From CAYRJA01 sp964424455 (GTDB lineage: Bacteria > Bacteroidota > Bacteroidia > Chitinophagales > UBA10324), in NCBI GenBank assembly GCA_964424455.1, contig CAYRJA010000082.1, forward strand, positions 1 through 14,542: a DNA stretch of 14,542 nt. Direction: 5' to 3'. The stretch's first letter is position 1, and the number at the start of each line of letters is the position of its first letter. Positions 1-7,084 of the stretch are shown one piece after another. Both the position numbers and the translations under genes were made by a program. The notes under the pieces were generated by a model. The model did not search any database. It was not told the DNA's origin and saw nothing but the letters and a program-made list of their open reading frames with translations.

Positions 1-101
1 CCATGCGGCAAATATAATACTTTTAGACTATTTATGAAATAAAATTGGTATTACAGCAGCTTTATTTTTATAATTACCGAAATAGATTGACGGAGATTAT
101 C

Positions 102-761
102 TTAATCAAATTTCATTTCAGGTATATCGCCTTCTATAATCAACCGTCCTTTTGTTTTAGATTTTATTTCTTCTACAGAAGCTCCGGGAGCACGTTCAAG
201 TAATTTGAATCCCTGTGGAGTAACCTCCATTACCGCCAAATCAGACACTATTTTCTTTACACACTTTACACCCGTCAGCGGAAGAGAACATTTGGGTAGC
301 AGTTTAGATTCTCCCTCTCGGTTTGTGTGCATCATTGCAACTATAATATTCTGCGCTGATGCTACTAAGTCCATCGCTCCGCCCATTCCTTTTACCATTT
401 TACCGGGAATTTTCCAACTGGCAATGTCACCTTCTTCAGAAACTTCCATTGCCCCAAGAACTGTCAGGTCAATTTTTCCGGCTCGTATCATTCCAAAACT
501 TTCTGCTGAATCAAAGAAGCTGCCACCCGGAAGAATTGTAACAGTTTCCTTACCTGCATTAATCAGATCTGCATCAATTTTTTCCTCAGCAGGATAAGGT
601 CCCATCCCAAGAATACCGTTCTCTGACTGTAACATTATTTTTATACCTGCAGGAATATAGTTTGAAACCAATGTTGGAATACCAATACCGAGATTTACAA
701 AATATCCGTCTTTCAGTTCCTGTGCTATTCGTTTTGCTATTTGAAATTTATCGAGTGCCAT
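102..761 (-). CDS. scoB: 3-oxoacid CoA-transferase subunit B (SCOT beta)
   Basis: Beta subunit of the two-subunit succinyl-CoA:3-ketoacid CoA-transferase. The enzyme moves CoA from succinyl-CoA to acetoacetate in the cytoplasm, giving acetoacetyl-CoA. The 219-residue length is normal for the family. The N-terminal stretch LGIGIPTLV (24-32) is typical of the subunit. The SENG motif at 46-49 carries Glu47, the expected catalytic glutamate that forms the enzyme-CoA thioester. GPYP (54-57) and the glycine-rich GGSFFDSAESFGMIRAG segment also fit. It lies 79 bp downstream of scoA on the same strand, in the usual A-then-B order, so one transcript is likely. No hairpin terminator is visible in the 101 bases after its stop. 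A butyrate/acetoacetate transferase (AtoA-like) is possible, but the overall match favours SCOT. Confidence 0.93.
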   Translation of the reverse strand: MALDKFQIAKRIAQELKDGYFVNLGIGIPTLVSNYIPAGIKIMLQSENGILGMGPYPAEEKIDADLINAGKETVTILPGGSFFDSAESFGMIRAGKIDLTVLGAMEVSEEGDIASWKIPGKMVKGMGGAMDLVASAQNIIVAMMHTNREGESKLLPKCSLPLTGVKCVKKIVSDLAVMEVTPQGFKLLERAPGASVEEIKSKTKGRLIIEGDIPEMKFD

Positions 762-840
762 GCTTATTTATTAATTTGATAATTTAAAAATCAGATGATT
801 GTACTTTATAGTATAATCCTCTCGCTTACTTACAACAGAT

Positions 841-1539
841 TTACTTCTTAATAGCCACCGTTCTCCGCTCTATTCTCTTTTCATAATTCTTCCCCTCGAA
901 TATGCGGTGAACATATACTCCTGCTACATCTATTTCATCCGGACCAATTTCTCCCGGCTCAACTAACTTCTCCACTTCGGCGATAGTAATCTTTCCAGCT
1001 TTAGCCATTGATACAGAAAAGTTCTTAGTCGTTTTATCAAAAATAAGATTCCCGTACTTATCTCCCTTGCTTGCTTTTACAATAGCAAAATCAGCATGGA
1101 AAGCCAGCTCCATCAGATATTTTTTTCCATTGAATTCACGAACTTCTTTTCCTGCCGCCACTTCAGTTCCAAAACCTGCCGGTGTAAAGAATGCCGGGAT
1201 TCCCATTCCTGCCATGTAACACCGGGTAACCAAAGTTCCCTGTGGCACTAAATCCACTTCTAATTCACCACTTAATAACTGCCGTTCAAACTCTGCGTTT
1301 TCACCTACATAGGAAGCAATCATTTTTTTTATCTGCCTTTTCTTTAACAATAAACCCAACCCGAAATCATCCACACCGGCATTGTTAGAAATACAAGTTA
1401 GTCCTTTTACGTCCTTTTTCACTAAAGCATTGATGCAATTTTCAGGAATTCCGCATAACCCGAATCCTCCGAGCATCAGAGTTGAATTATCCTTTATATC
1501 AGCAATAGCTGAATCTGCATCTGAATATACTGTAGTCAT
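841..1539 (-). CDS. scoA: 3-oxoacid CoA-transferase subunit A (SCOT alpha)
   Basis: Alpha subunit that pairs with the scoB product to form the acetoacetate-activating CoA-transferase. From the chosen ATG the protein has 232 residues, the usual size. The diagnostic GGFGLCGIPEN motif is at 24-34, the oxyanion-hole and CoA-binding region of the family. Later conserved stretches include NNAGVDDFGLG, PAGFGTEVAAGKE and the C-terminal IGPDEIDVAGVYVHRI. The reading frame is open to 1584, but residues encoded there (MLSKHQTTFAQIIII) do not resemble the family. The ATG at 1537-1539 gives the normal N-terminus (MTTVYSDADSA). There is no Shine-Dalgarno sequence. A possible promoter lies just upstream (see 1557-1585), so the gene may be transcribed apart from the DUF4296 gene 64 bp upstream. 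Confidence 0.93.
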   Translation of the reverse strand: MTTVYSDADSAIADIKDNSTLMLGGFGLCGIPENCINALVKKDVKGLTCISNNAGVDDFGLGLLLKKRQIKKMIASYVGENAEFERQLLSGELEVDLVPQGTLVTRCYMAGMGIPAFFTPAGFGTEVAAGKEVREFNGKKYLMELAFHADFAIVKASKGDKYGNLIFDKTTKNFSVSMAKAGKITIAEVEKLVEPGEIGPDEIDVAGVYVHRIFEGKNYEKRIERRTVAIKK

Positions 1540-1556
1540 AATTATGATTATTTGTG

Positions 1557-1585
1557 CGAATGTAGTTTGATGTTTTGACAACAAA
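1557..1585 (-). promoter_or_regulatory. candidate Bacteroidota-type promoter for scoAB
   Basis: On the minus strand a TTTG (1582-1585) is followed after 17 bases by TACATTCG (1557-1564). This is one base off the Bacteroidota -7 box TAnnTTTG, and the spacing is at the short end of the accepted range. The box ends 17 bases before the scoA ATG. This is a pattern match only, in AT-rich DNA where partial matches are common. Confidence 0.3.
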
Positions 1586-1603
1586 AAAACATCCGGGCAA
1601 GTT

Positions 1604-2041
1604 TCATGAGTTCTTTCTATTCCTTGATAAATGCTTCCGAACCATATTCTTCGATTGACTTGCTATGGAATCTGCAGAAGAAATGTCTTGCGCATTCTTT
1701 ATCATTTCACTCTGTTTTTGTATAGCCAACTCTACTAAATTTTTATAGGTTGAATCCATTTCTGCAGGATGATTCAGATAATAATTGAAAGTGGAATAAA
1801 ACTTCTGCGGAGTGACATCGTTTCTTTTAAAAATCTTTTCATACTCAAAAGCTGTCTTTTTCATCTGCTCTACATTCTTTAAAGAACTACCATTCAGCAT
1901 CATCGCCTCTGTCAGGTGAATGTCCAGCAAAACCTGAATCATTTTATCTTTGGGCAGTAAATTTCTTGATTCTTCTTTTTCTTGCTTGTGAGAACAGGAA
2001 AAAAAGACAGAAATTAAAATGAGTGGAATAATTCTTCTCAT
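1604..2041 (-). CDS. DUF4296 domain lipoprotein
   Basis: Small predicted lipoprotein of 145 residues from the ATG at 2039-2041. The N-terminus MRRIIPLILISVFFSC is a signal peptide with a lipobox-like FFSC, so Cys16 would be lipidated after cleavage. The body matches the DUF4296 pattern seen throughout Bacteroidota. A helix around KDKMIQVLLDIHLTEAMML is followed by YEKIFKRNDVTPQKFYSTFNYYL and a stretch near MDSTYKNLVELAIQ. The C-terminus is polar and basic. An in-frame start 11 codons upstream (2074) is rejected because it would bury the signal peptide behind a charged, non-conserved leader. It is divergent from the yggS-like gene, with 46 bp between the starts. No biochemical function is established for this domain. 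Confidence 0.85.
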   Translation of the reverse strand: MRRIIPLILISVFFSCSHKQEKEESRNLLPKDKMIQVLLDIHLTEAMMLNGSSLKNVEQMKKTAFEYEKIFKRNDVTPQKFYSTFNYYLNHPAEMDSTYKNLVELAIQKQSEMIKNAQDISSADSIASQSKNMVRKHLSRNRKNS

Positions 2042-2087
2042 ACAATCGGGCGAAGTTAATCGAAACCAATTCAATTGAATAGAAACG

Positions 2088-2771
2088 ATGCAGAAAACAG
2101 TAGATTATGAAGAGTTGAAAAAATATTTAGAAACAAAAGGTGTAACACTTGTTGCCGTTTCAAAAACCAAACCTGTTGAGCAGATTCTTGAACTCTATAA
2201 CAAAGGACAAAAAATTTTTGGCGAGAATAAAGTTCAGGAAATGGTAAAAAAATATGAAGCGCTTCCAAAAGATATTCAATGGCATTTAATCGGACACCTG
2301 CAAACCAACAAAGTGAAATACATTGCCCCATTTGTTTCACTGATTCAATCTGTTGACAGCTTTAAGCTGTTACAGGAAATAGATAAACAAGCAAAGAAGA
2401 ATAACCGCGTGATTCCTGTATTACTTGAAATGTATATAGCACAGGAAGAAACCAAGTTCGGATTAACCATAGAAGAATGTAAAGCATTGTTACAGAATAA
2501 AGAATTATCTAACCTTAAAAATGTTTCCATTTCCGGAGTGATGGGGATAGCTTCTAATACAGAGGATAGCGAACAGGTTAGAAAGGATTTTCGATTGCTA
2601 AAACAATTTTCTTCTGAAATTTTTTACAAAGAAAAATTTTTTCAACACTTCTCACCACTGCATGATCCGATTGTTTCAATGGGAATGTCAGGCGACTATG
2701 CAATAGCCATTGAAGAAGGCAGCAACATGATTAGAGTCGGCAGCTTGATTTTCGGAGATAGAAGTTATTAA
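2088..2771 (+). CDS. YggS/PLPBP family pyridoxal-phosphate homeostasis protein
   Basis: Cytoplasmic PLP-binding protein of the alanine-racemase-like TIM-barrel family (E. coli YggS, human PLPBP), which helps buffer vitamin B6 and amino-acid pools. The 227-residue length is standard. AVSKTKP at 23-29 contains Lys26, expected to hold PLP as a Schiff base. FGENKVQE follows, then WHLIGHLQTNKVK, the strongest family signature. Near the C-terminus SMGMSGDYAIAIEEGSNMIRVGSLIFG has the phosphate-binding Gly-Ser and the MRVG-type motif. In many bacteria this gene sits next to cell-division genes; here it is next to a DUF4296 lipoprotein and an uncharacterised secreted protein, with 59 bp to the latter. 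Two TGTTACAG words (2368, 2488) lie in it, both read as Leu-Leu-Gln. Confidence 0.93.
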   Translation: MQKTVDYEELKKYLETKGVTLVAVSKTKPVEQILELYNKGQKIFGENKVQEMVKKYEALPKDIQWHLIGHLQTNKVKYIAPFVSLIQSVDSFKLLQEIDKQAKKNNRVIPVLLEMYIAQEETKFGLTIEECKALLQNKELSNLKNVSISGVMGIASNTEDSEQVRKDFRLLKQFSSEIFYKEKFFQHFSPLHDPIVSMGMSGDYAIAIEEGSNMIRVGSLIFGDRSY

Positions 2772-2830
2772 CATCAATATAATATTAGATAATCAGAATT
2801 ATCTTTCCGCAGAATTTAAAACCAATAATT

Positions 2831-4477
2831 ATGAAACTCTCTTCAATTTTTATTTATGGATTACTGACATTCTTTCTCTTATCTGTGAATGTGTCGGCAC
2901 AACAACTCTCAGCGGAAAACACTTATGAAATTACCGGTAAGGCAAACCGGGGCTATCTTGGTAACATTAATGTTGATGAGCCCAACAATCTTATTGAACT
3001 TACTTATGTTACAAAGGCAAATGACAAAAAAGCCAAGTTTGAAACCTATCAGTTTGATCTCTCATTCAATTTTAAAAACCTGCTGACTGATGAAATTGAG
3101 TTTGACAAAGCAAAGACTAAATACAAATGGTTTAAATACCGTGGTGAAGATTATTCAGTAAATGCTATTTCCGTAGAGGCAAACCTCATGGGAACCTTAG
3201 TTTTGAAAAAGAAACTTATCACCTATCATTGGAACTGGTTCTGGGGTGGATACGATGTACGGGTGAAATTGCTTGAAAAATTAAAACCCAAATCTGATGA
3301 AGGAAATAAATTCCAGGTATGGACAAAGGCAGAAAATAATGAAACCGGCGATGTTATTGTTTTGGTCACAGAGAAACCAAAGATAAAAAAGGGAGTTGAT
3401 CCATATTTAGCACAGAAGAAATTCCATATCCTTCAAATTAATACTGATCTTGACATAGTTAATGACAAGCCGTTTGACTTCGAGTATCCACAGGCATTAG
3501 TAAGTTCACAAATCATAGCAAGCAACGAAGGCAGTGATAGTGATGAAGATGGCGACGATATTTCCTCCGGCGATCTTGGCGTACTGCTGGCTCCCGGTGG
3601 TTTTGGTAAGAAAGTTTCAGATCCTGACCCAAACAATTACACTTTTTTAAGAATAAGTAATACTGCAGAATTAAAAGAACGAATTCCGATAAAGTCCGGG
3701 ATGAGTGTTTGGGGAATTAACAGTATGATTACTGAAAATGGTGCAACATATATTTTCGGACCTTCTAAAGGGGATACTAAATACTTCAATCAGGTGTTAG
3801 CTGCAGGAACAGACCCCGAAACATTGAAATGGGATCATTTTCAAATTGCAAAAATTGCAAACGGCAATACTGTTTTTGTAAATGCTGTTTCCTTAGACGA
3901 ATTTGAACAAAAAATCCAGACTCCTCCTTCACAGAAAAAAGCTCCTGCTTATAAAGGGAAAAAATTTGCCTTCTCTTCCATCGGATTTTCAACTTCTGGA
4001 GATATTTTTATTATGGGGCAAAATTTTTCTCTTGCCAAAGACAATAATGGTTATCAATACAGAAAATACAAGGACCCTCTCATGTTTCAGTTCAGCAAGG
4101 ACGGAAGATTGAAAGCACAATTTGGTGTTCGTCGTGATGAGAATAACAAATATGCAGAAGCATCCCGCTGCTACCAAAATGTTATAGAAAGTAATGATGG
4201 AAAGAGTCTGTACTGGATGATAGGAGAAGTAGATGGAGTTCGTGCAGAAAAAGAATTAGGTAATTCAAAATACAAAGTATTGATGTATCCTTCTGTGGCT
4301 AAAATAGATATTGCCAACGGAAAGATTGGTGACTTTGTAAGATTCGGACAGGATAAATATTACCTGAATAATCGTTTCCCTTACCTGCCGGTTGACCAGA
4401 AACATTCAATCGTTTTCTTCGGTGAAAACAAGAATGGAAGAACCTTATGGTTCGGTAAAATGCCGGTAGATAATTAA
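2831..4477 (+). CDS. secreted protein of unknown function with a DxDxDG acidic loop
   Basis: I do not recognise the family. The 548-residue product starts with a clear signal peptide (MKLSSIFIYGLLTFFLLSVNVSAQ) and should be exported. No lipobox, transmembrane helix or T9SS C-terminal sorting domain is visible, so a periplasmic location or release by another route is likely. The middle is rich in short beta-like strands with aromatic residues. Residues 236-243 (DSDEDGDD) form a DxDxDG pattern like calcium-binding loops of EF-hand, dockerin or thrombospondin type-3 repeats, and sit in a Ser/Gly/Asp-rich linker that seems to divide the protein in two. Repeated phrases of the type 'G..YIFG', 'GDIFIMGQ' and 'GRTLWFG' hint at a propeller or repeat fold, but this is inference. 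The gene ends at a terminator. It holds no full TGTTACAG word, unlike most large genes here. Confidence 0.75.
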   Translation: MKLSSIFIYGLLTFFLLSVNVSAQQLSAENTYEITGKANRGYLGNINVDEPNNLIELTYVTKANDKKAKFETYQFDLSFNFKNLLTDEIEFDKAKTKYKWFKYRGEDYSVNAISVEANLMGTLVLKKKLITYHWNWFWGGYDVRVKLLEKLKPKSDEGNKFQVWTKAENNETGDVIVLVTEKPKIKKGVDPYLAQKKFHILQINTDLDIVNDKPFDFEYPQALVSSQIIASNEGSDSDEDGDDISSGDLGVLLAPGGFGKKVSDPDPNNYTFLRISNTAELKERIPIKSGMSVWGINSMITENGATYIFGPSKGDTKYFNQVLAAGTDPETLKWDHFQIAKIANGNTVFVNAVSLDEFEQKIQTPPSQKKAPAYKGKKFAFSSIGFSTSGDIFIMGQNFSLAKDNNGYQYRKYKDPLMFQFSKDGRLKAQFGVRRDENNKYAEASRCYQNVIESNDGKSLYWMIGEVDGVRAEKELGNSKYKVLMYPSVAKIDIANGKIGDFVRFGQDKYYLNNRFPYLPVDQKHSIVFFGENKNGRTLWFGKMPVDN

Positions 4478-4489
4478 CAGAAAGATTTT

Positions 4490-4545
4490 AGCCACAGATT
4501 CGCCCGGTAAATGTGTTACAGTAAAGGTGAGTCTGTGGCTTTTTT
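4490..4545 (+). terminator. intrinsic terminator after the secreted protein gene
   Basis: AGCCACAGATTC (4490-4501) pairs with GAGTCTGTGGCT (4529-4540), a 12-bp stem with one T-G wobble. Six T residues follow (4540-4545), then ATTT. The 27-base loop is long for a terminator and contains a full TGTTACAG word (4514-4521). The T run is only on the plus-strand side, so it should mainly stop transcription from the 2831-4477 gene, just before the convergent lyase gene. Confidence 0.75.
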
Positions 4546-4547
4546 AT

Positions 4548-5396
4548 TTAATGAAAGATTGAGTCTGCTATCCGCATAGATTCTGCAAACGCTACAGCAT
4601 TAATACCCTGTTCTATTTTCTTTTCAGTGAAGAAAGCAATCAGATTTTCCGTAGGCATATTTCCGGTAAGTTTATCCTCCGCCATCGGACAACCGCCATA
4701 TCCTTTTAATGCTCCGTCAAAACGGATACATCCGTTGTTGTATGCTGCTTCAATTTTTTCTTTCCATTCATCCGGTTTGGTATGAAAGTGTGCTCCAAAT
4801 TCAACTGACGGAAATTCGGGAATTACATGGCTGAACAGATAAGAAATGTCTTTGGTCGCAGCCGTTCCCACCGTATCTGCAAGAGAAATAATTTTTATTC
4901 CCATGTTATGAATCTTTTTTACCCAATGTATTACAATCTCATCATTCCATTTATCGCCATAGGGATTTCCAAAACCCATACTTATGTAAATGACAAATTC
5001 CTTTCCATACTTCACACACAGATTCTGAATTTTTTCAACTGTAACAAGTGATTGTTCTATTGTAGAATTCGTATTTCTTTTTTGAAAGGTTTCTGATATT
5101 GAAAATGGAAAACCTAAATAACTGATACCTTCAAACATCACTGATTCCTGTGCGCCTCTCAGATTTGCAACAATAACCAACAATCTGGTTTTTGTATTTT
5201 CTAAATCAAGTTTTGAAAAAACCAGCGCTGTGTCTGCCATCTGCGGAATGGCATGAGGAGAAACAAAACTTCCAAAATCGAGAGTGTGAAACCCGACCTT
5301 CAGTAGCGAGTTAATATATTCCACCTTCTTATTCGTAGGAATAAACCCGCGAATACCTTGCATGGCATCACGCGGACATTCAATAATCTTTATCAT
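4548..5396 (-). CDS. hydroxymethylglutaryl-CoA lyase-like protein
   Basis: TIM-barrel lyase of the HMGL-like/DRE-TIM family, 282 residues. The likely reaction is cleavage of 3-hydroxy-3-methylglutaryl-CoA to acetoacetate and acetyl-CoA, the last step of leucine breakdown. PRD (8-10) gives the Arg-Asp pair expected at the metal and substrate site. FVSPHAIPQMAD matches the family's FVSPKWVPQMAD. GAHFH (201-205) supplies His203 and His205 as metal ligands. GGCPMAEDKLTGNMPTENL contains Cys236, equivalent to the catalytic cysteine of the human enzyme, followed by the GN.ATEDL-like segment. The N-terminal loop reads AMQG where classical lyases have GLQN, so a relaxed or different acyl-CoA substrate is possible. 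It converges on the secreted-protein gene and diverges from the T9SS gene at 5491. It would feed acetoacetate to the ScoAB transferase about 3 kb away. Confidence 0.82.
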   Translation of the reverse strand: MIKIIECPRDAMQGIRGFIPTNKKVEYINSLLKVGFHTLDFGSFVSPHAIPQMADTALVFSKLDLENTKTRLLVIVANLRGAQESVMFEGISYLGFPFSISETFQKRNTNSTIEQSLVTVEKIQNLCVKYGKEFVIYISMGFGNPYGDKWNDEIVIHWVKKIHNMGIKIISLADTVGTAATKDISYLFSHVIPEFPSVEFGAHFHTKPDEWKEKIEAAYNNGCIRFDGALKGYGGCPMAEDKLTGNMPTENLIAFFTEKKIEQGINAVAFAESMRIADSIFH

Positions 5397-5490
5397 TATT
5401 ATTCAAAAAATATTTAGTAAAACCTGTAATAATTAAAAGTGTAAATTTAACTTGCATTAGCAATACATTCACACTTTAACAACTCTCTTT

Positions 5491-6960
5491 ATGAAAAAGT
5501 TATTTTACAGTACAGCAGCTATACTGCTTCTCAGTGTAGTCAACTGTTTCTCACAGACCATTAACAATGCAGGTTTTGAAAACTGGACTAATAAAAACTG
5601 GTATGATGAAGCGCCACCCTTCAGTTCAACCAATGTTTTTTCATACATGACTAATAAGGTTTCTACTGTAATTAAAACCACCGATGCTTATGGCGGCAAT
5701 CATGCAGTATTAATTTCAGTGGATTCACTTCCCGGAGTGGGAAATAATATTGCCGGTATGCTATACCTTGGAGATCCGGGCGGTGGCGGTCCTTTTTCTA
5801 TAGCTGGCGGATTCCCATACTCCGGCAAACCGGATAGCCTTATCGGATATGTGAAATATGAAATCGCTCCGGCTGACACGGCAAAAATTCTAGTTGGCTT
5901 TAAAAGTAATGGAATCACTATTGCTTATGCAGAATATAAAATAGTCGGAAGCGAAGCGAACTACACAAGATTTTCTACACCTGTTAATTATTTTCTTCCT
6001 TTAACACCTGATACAATGGTTGCCATGGTACTTGTATCCAATAATAACAATGGCGCTCCTGCAATGAATAAAATTTATATTGATAATTTAAGTTTTGTAA
6101 AGAAAGCCGGTGGTTCATTGCCTCCCTTTCCAAACGGCGATTTTGAGACATGGAAAAGTATATCGAGTAAAGAACCCGACGGATGGGTAACTTCTAACCT
6201 GTACACTTTGAGTGATCGTGAAAGTGTTACAGATACTACCGCCAGCCATAGCGGAAACTTTGCTGCAAAACTTATAAACCGTAACACTTTTTTTGGCGGT
6301 GACCCAATGAGTTTTATACTCAACGGAAGACTGGGACAAGACGGTATTGAAGGCGGACAACCGGTCAGCACAATTCCTACAGCGTTTTCCGGATACTATA
6401 AATATTTCCCTCAGGGCAACGATACAGCAGTTGCTATTGTACATTTCTCAAAATGGAGCAGTATCACTCTGCAGTCAGATTCAATTGCAGAATTTATCAT
6501 TTATCTTCCGGCAGCAAGCAGCTATCAGCCATTTACTTTGACCATTCCGGCTTTCCCCGGCACGCCTGATACTGTGGTGGTTGGATTTTCTGCCAGTCAA
6601 ATTAATGATTCTCTTGCTTCACAGACTCTGAACAGTACATTGATAGTTGACGATGTGGTTTTCGGATTACCTACCGGATTGTCTGTTCCGCTAAAAGAAT
6701 ACTTCAGTACAAATACACTATATCCGAATCCCGCAACTGAAACTGTAACACTTGGATTCGGTTTAGTCGAAGCAAGTGATGTGACGATAAGGGTTTTTGA
6801 TATAAGCGGAAAAATGCTACAACAAATCTATATAGGGCAAAAAGAAAGCGGAGAACATCAATTCGCACTAAATGTGAATGATCTGCCTGAAGGAGTTTAT
6901 TTCTACTCCTTTAATGCCGGCGACAAAGATGCCGTGAAGAAATTTATAGTAAAGAGGTAA
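5491..6960 (+). CDS. T9SS-exported protein with two related beta-sandwich-like modules
   Basis: A 489-residue secreted protein. The signal peptide is MKKLFYSTAAILLLSVVNCFSQ. The C-terminal ~80 residues are a type A T9SS sorting domain: YPNPATE at 411-417, then a VRVFDISGKMLQQ-like strand, LPEGVYFYSF and a basic end (KKFIVKR). It should cross the outer membrane by T9SS and be attached to the surface or released. Residues ~25-203 and ~208-395 look like two copies of one module. Each opens with 'N.GFENW' or 'NGDFETW', has a Gly-rich middle, a 'GY.KY' strand followed by 'DTA', and ends with 'IDNLSF' or 'VDDVVF'. This is the pattern of jelly-roll, carbohydrate-binding-like domains in Bacteroidota, but no ligand can be named. 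A strong terminator follows within 25 bp. Confidence 0.85.
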   Translation: MKKLFYSTAAILLLSVVNCFSQTINNAGFENWTNKNWYDEAPPFSSTNVFSYMTNKVSTVIKTTDAYGGNHAVLISVDSLPGVGNNIAGMLYLGDPGGGGPFSIAGGFPYSGKPDSLIGYVKYEIAPADTAKILVGFKSNGITIAYAEYKIVGSEANYTRFSTPVNYFLPLTPDTMVAMVLVSNNNNGAPAMNKIYIDNLSFVKKAGGSLPPFPNGDFETWKSISSKEPDGWVTSNLYTLSDRESVTDTTASHSGNFAAKLINRNTFFGGDPMSFILNGRLGQDGIEGGQPVSTIPTAFSGYYKYFPQGNDTAVAIVHFSKWSSITLQSDSIAEFIIYLPAASSYQPFTLTIPAFPGTPDTVVVGFSASQINDSLASQTLNSTLIVDDVVFGLPTGLSVPLKEYFSTNTLYPNPATETVTLGFGLVEASDVTIRVFDISGKMLQQIYIGQKESGEHQFALNVNDLPEGVYFYSFNAGDKDAVKKFIVKR

Positions 6961-6982
6961 ACATATTCTTTATTCTTATTTT

Positions 6983-7012
6983 AAAAAAGAGGGACTCATC
7001 TCCCTCTTTTTT
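6983..7012 (+). terminator. strong intrinsic terminator after the T9SS gene
   Basis: Perfect 12-bp inverted repeat AAAAAAGAGGGA (6983-6994) and TCCCTCTTTTTT (7001-7012) around a 6-base loop, CTCATC. The run of six T residues is followed by ATTT. The A run on the left arm makes it symmetric, so it could work in both directions, but no minus-strand gene ends here. Confidence 0.85.
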
Positions 7013-7072
7013 ATTTCATTCAACCCACATACAGTTGTTAGAAACGCATACTCTTTCGCCATTGCTTTCGTT

Positions 7073-7080
7073 TACATTTG
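7073..7080 (+). promoter_or_regulatory. Bacteroidota -7 box (TACATTTG) directly before the ligase fusion
   Basis: TACATTTG is an exact match to the Bacteroidota -7 element TAnnTTTG and ends only four bases before the GTG start at 7085. Transcription would begin at or very near the start codon, giving an almost leaderless mRNA. No TTTG is seen 17-23 bases upstream. The upstream gene is closed off by the terminator at 6983-7012, so a promoter is needed in this gap. Confidence 0.55.
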
Positions 7081-7084
7081 CAAA

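Noticed and set aside
205..597. Open frame of 130 codons on the plus strand
   Set aside because: It lies wholly opposite scoB, which has a clear family match; no independent signal.
797..818. Imperfect hairpin GATTGTACT-TTAT-AGTATAATC between scoA and scoB
   Set aside because: In the minus-strand transcript the stem has an A-C mismatch and is all weak pairs. It is unlikely to be a terminator or attenuator.
2070..2079. Perfect 10-base palindrome TTCAATTGAA between the divergent DUF4296 and yggS-like genes
   Set aside because: Short AT-rich palindromes are common by chance and there is no second copy nearby to suggest an operator.
2071..2340. Open frame of 89 codons on the minus strand
   Set aside because: It runs opposite the yggS-like gene and its product is a low-complexity aromatic/Leu/Cys mix typical of antisense frames.
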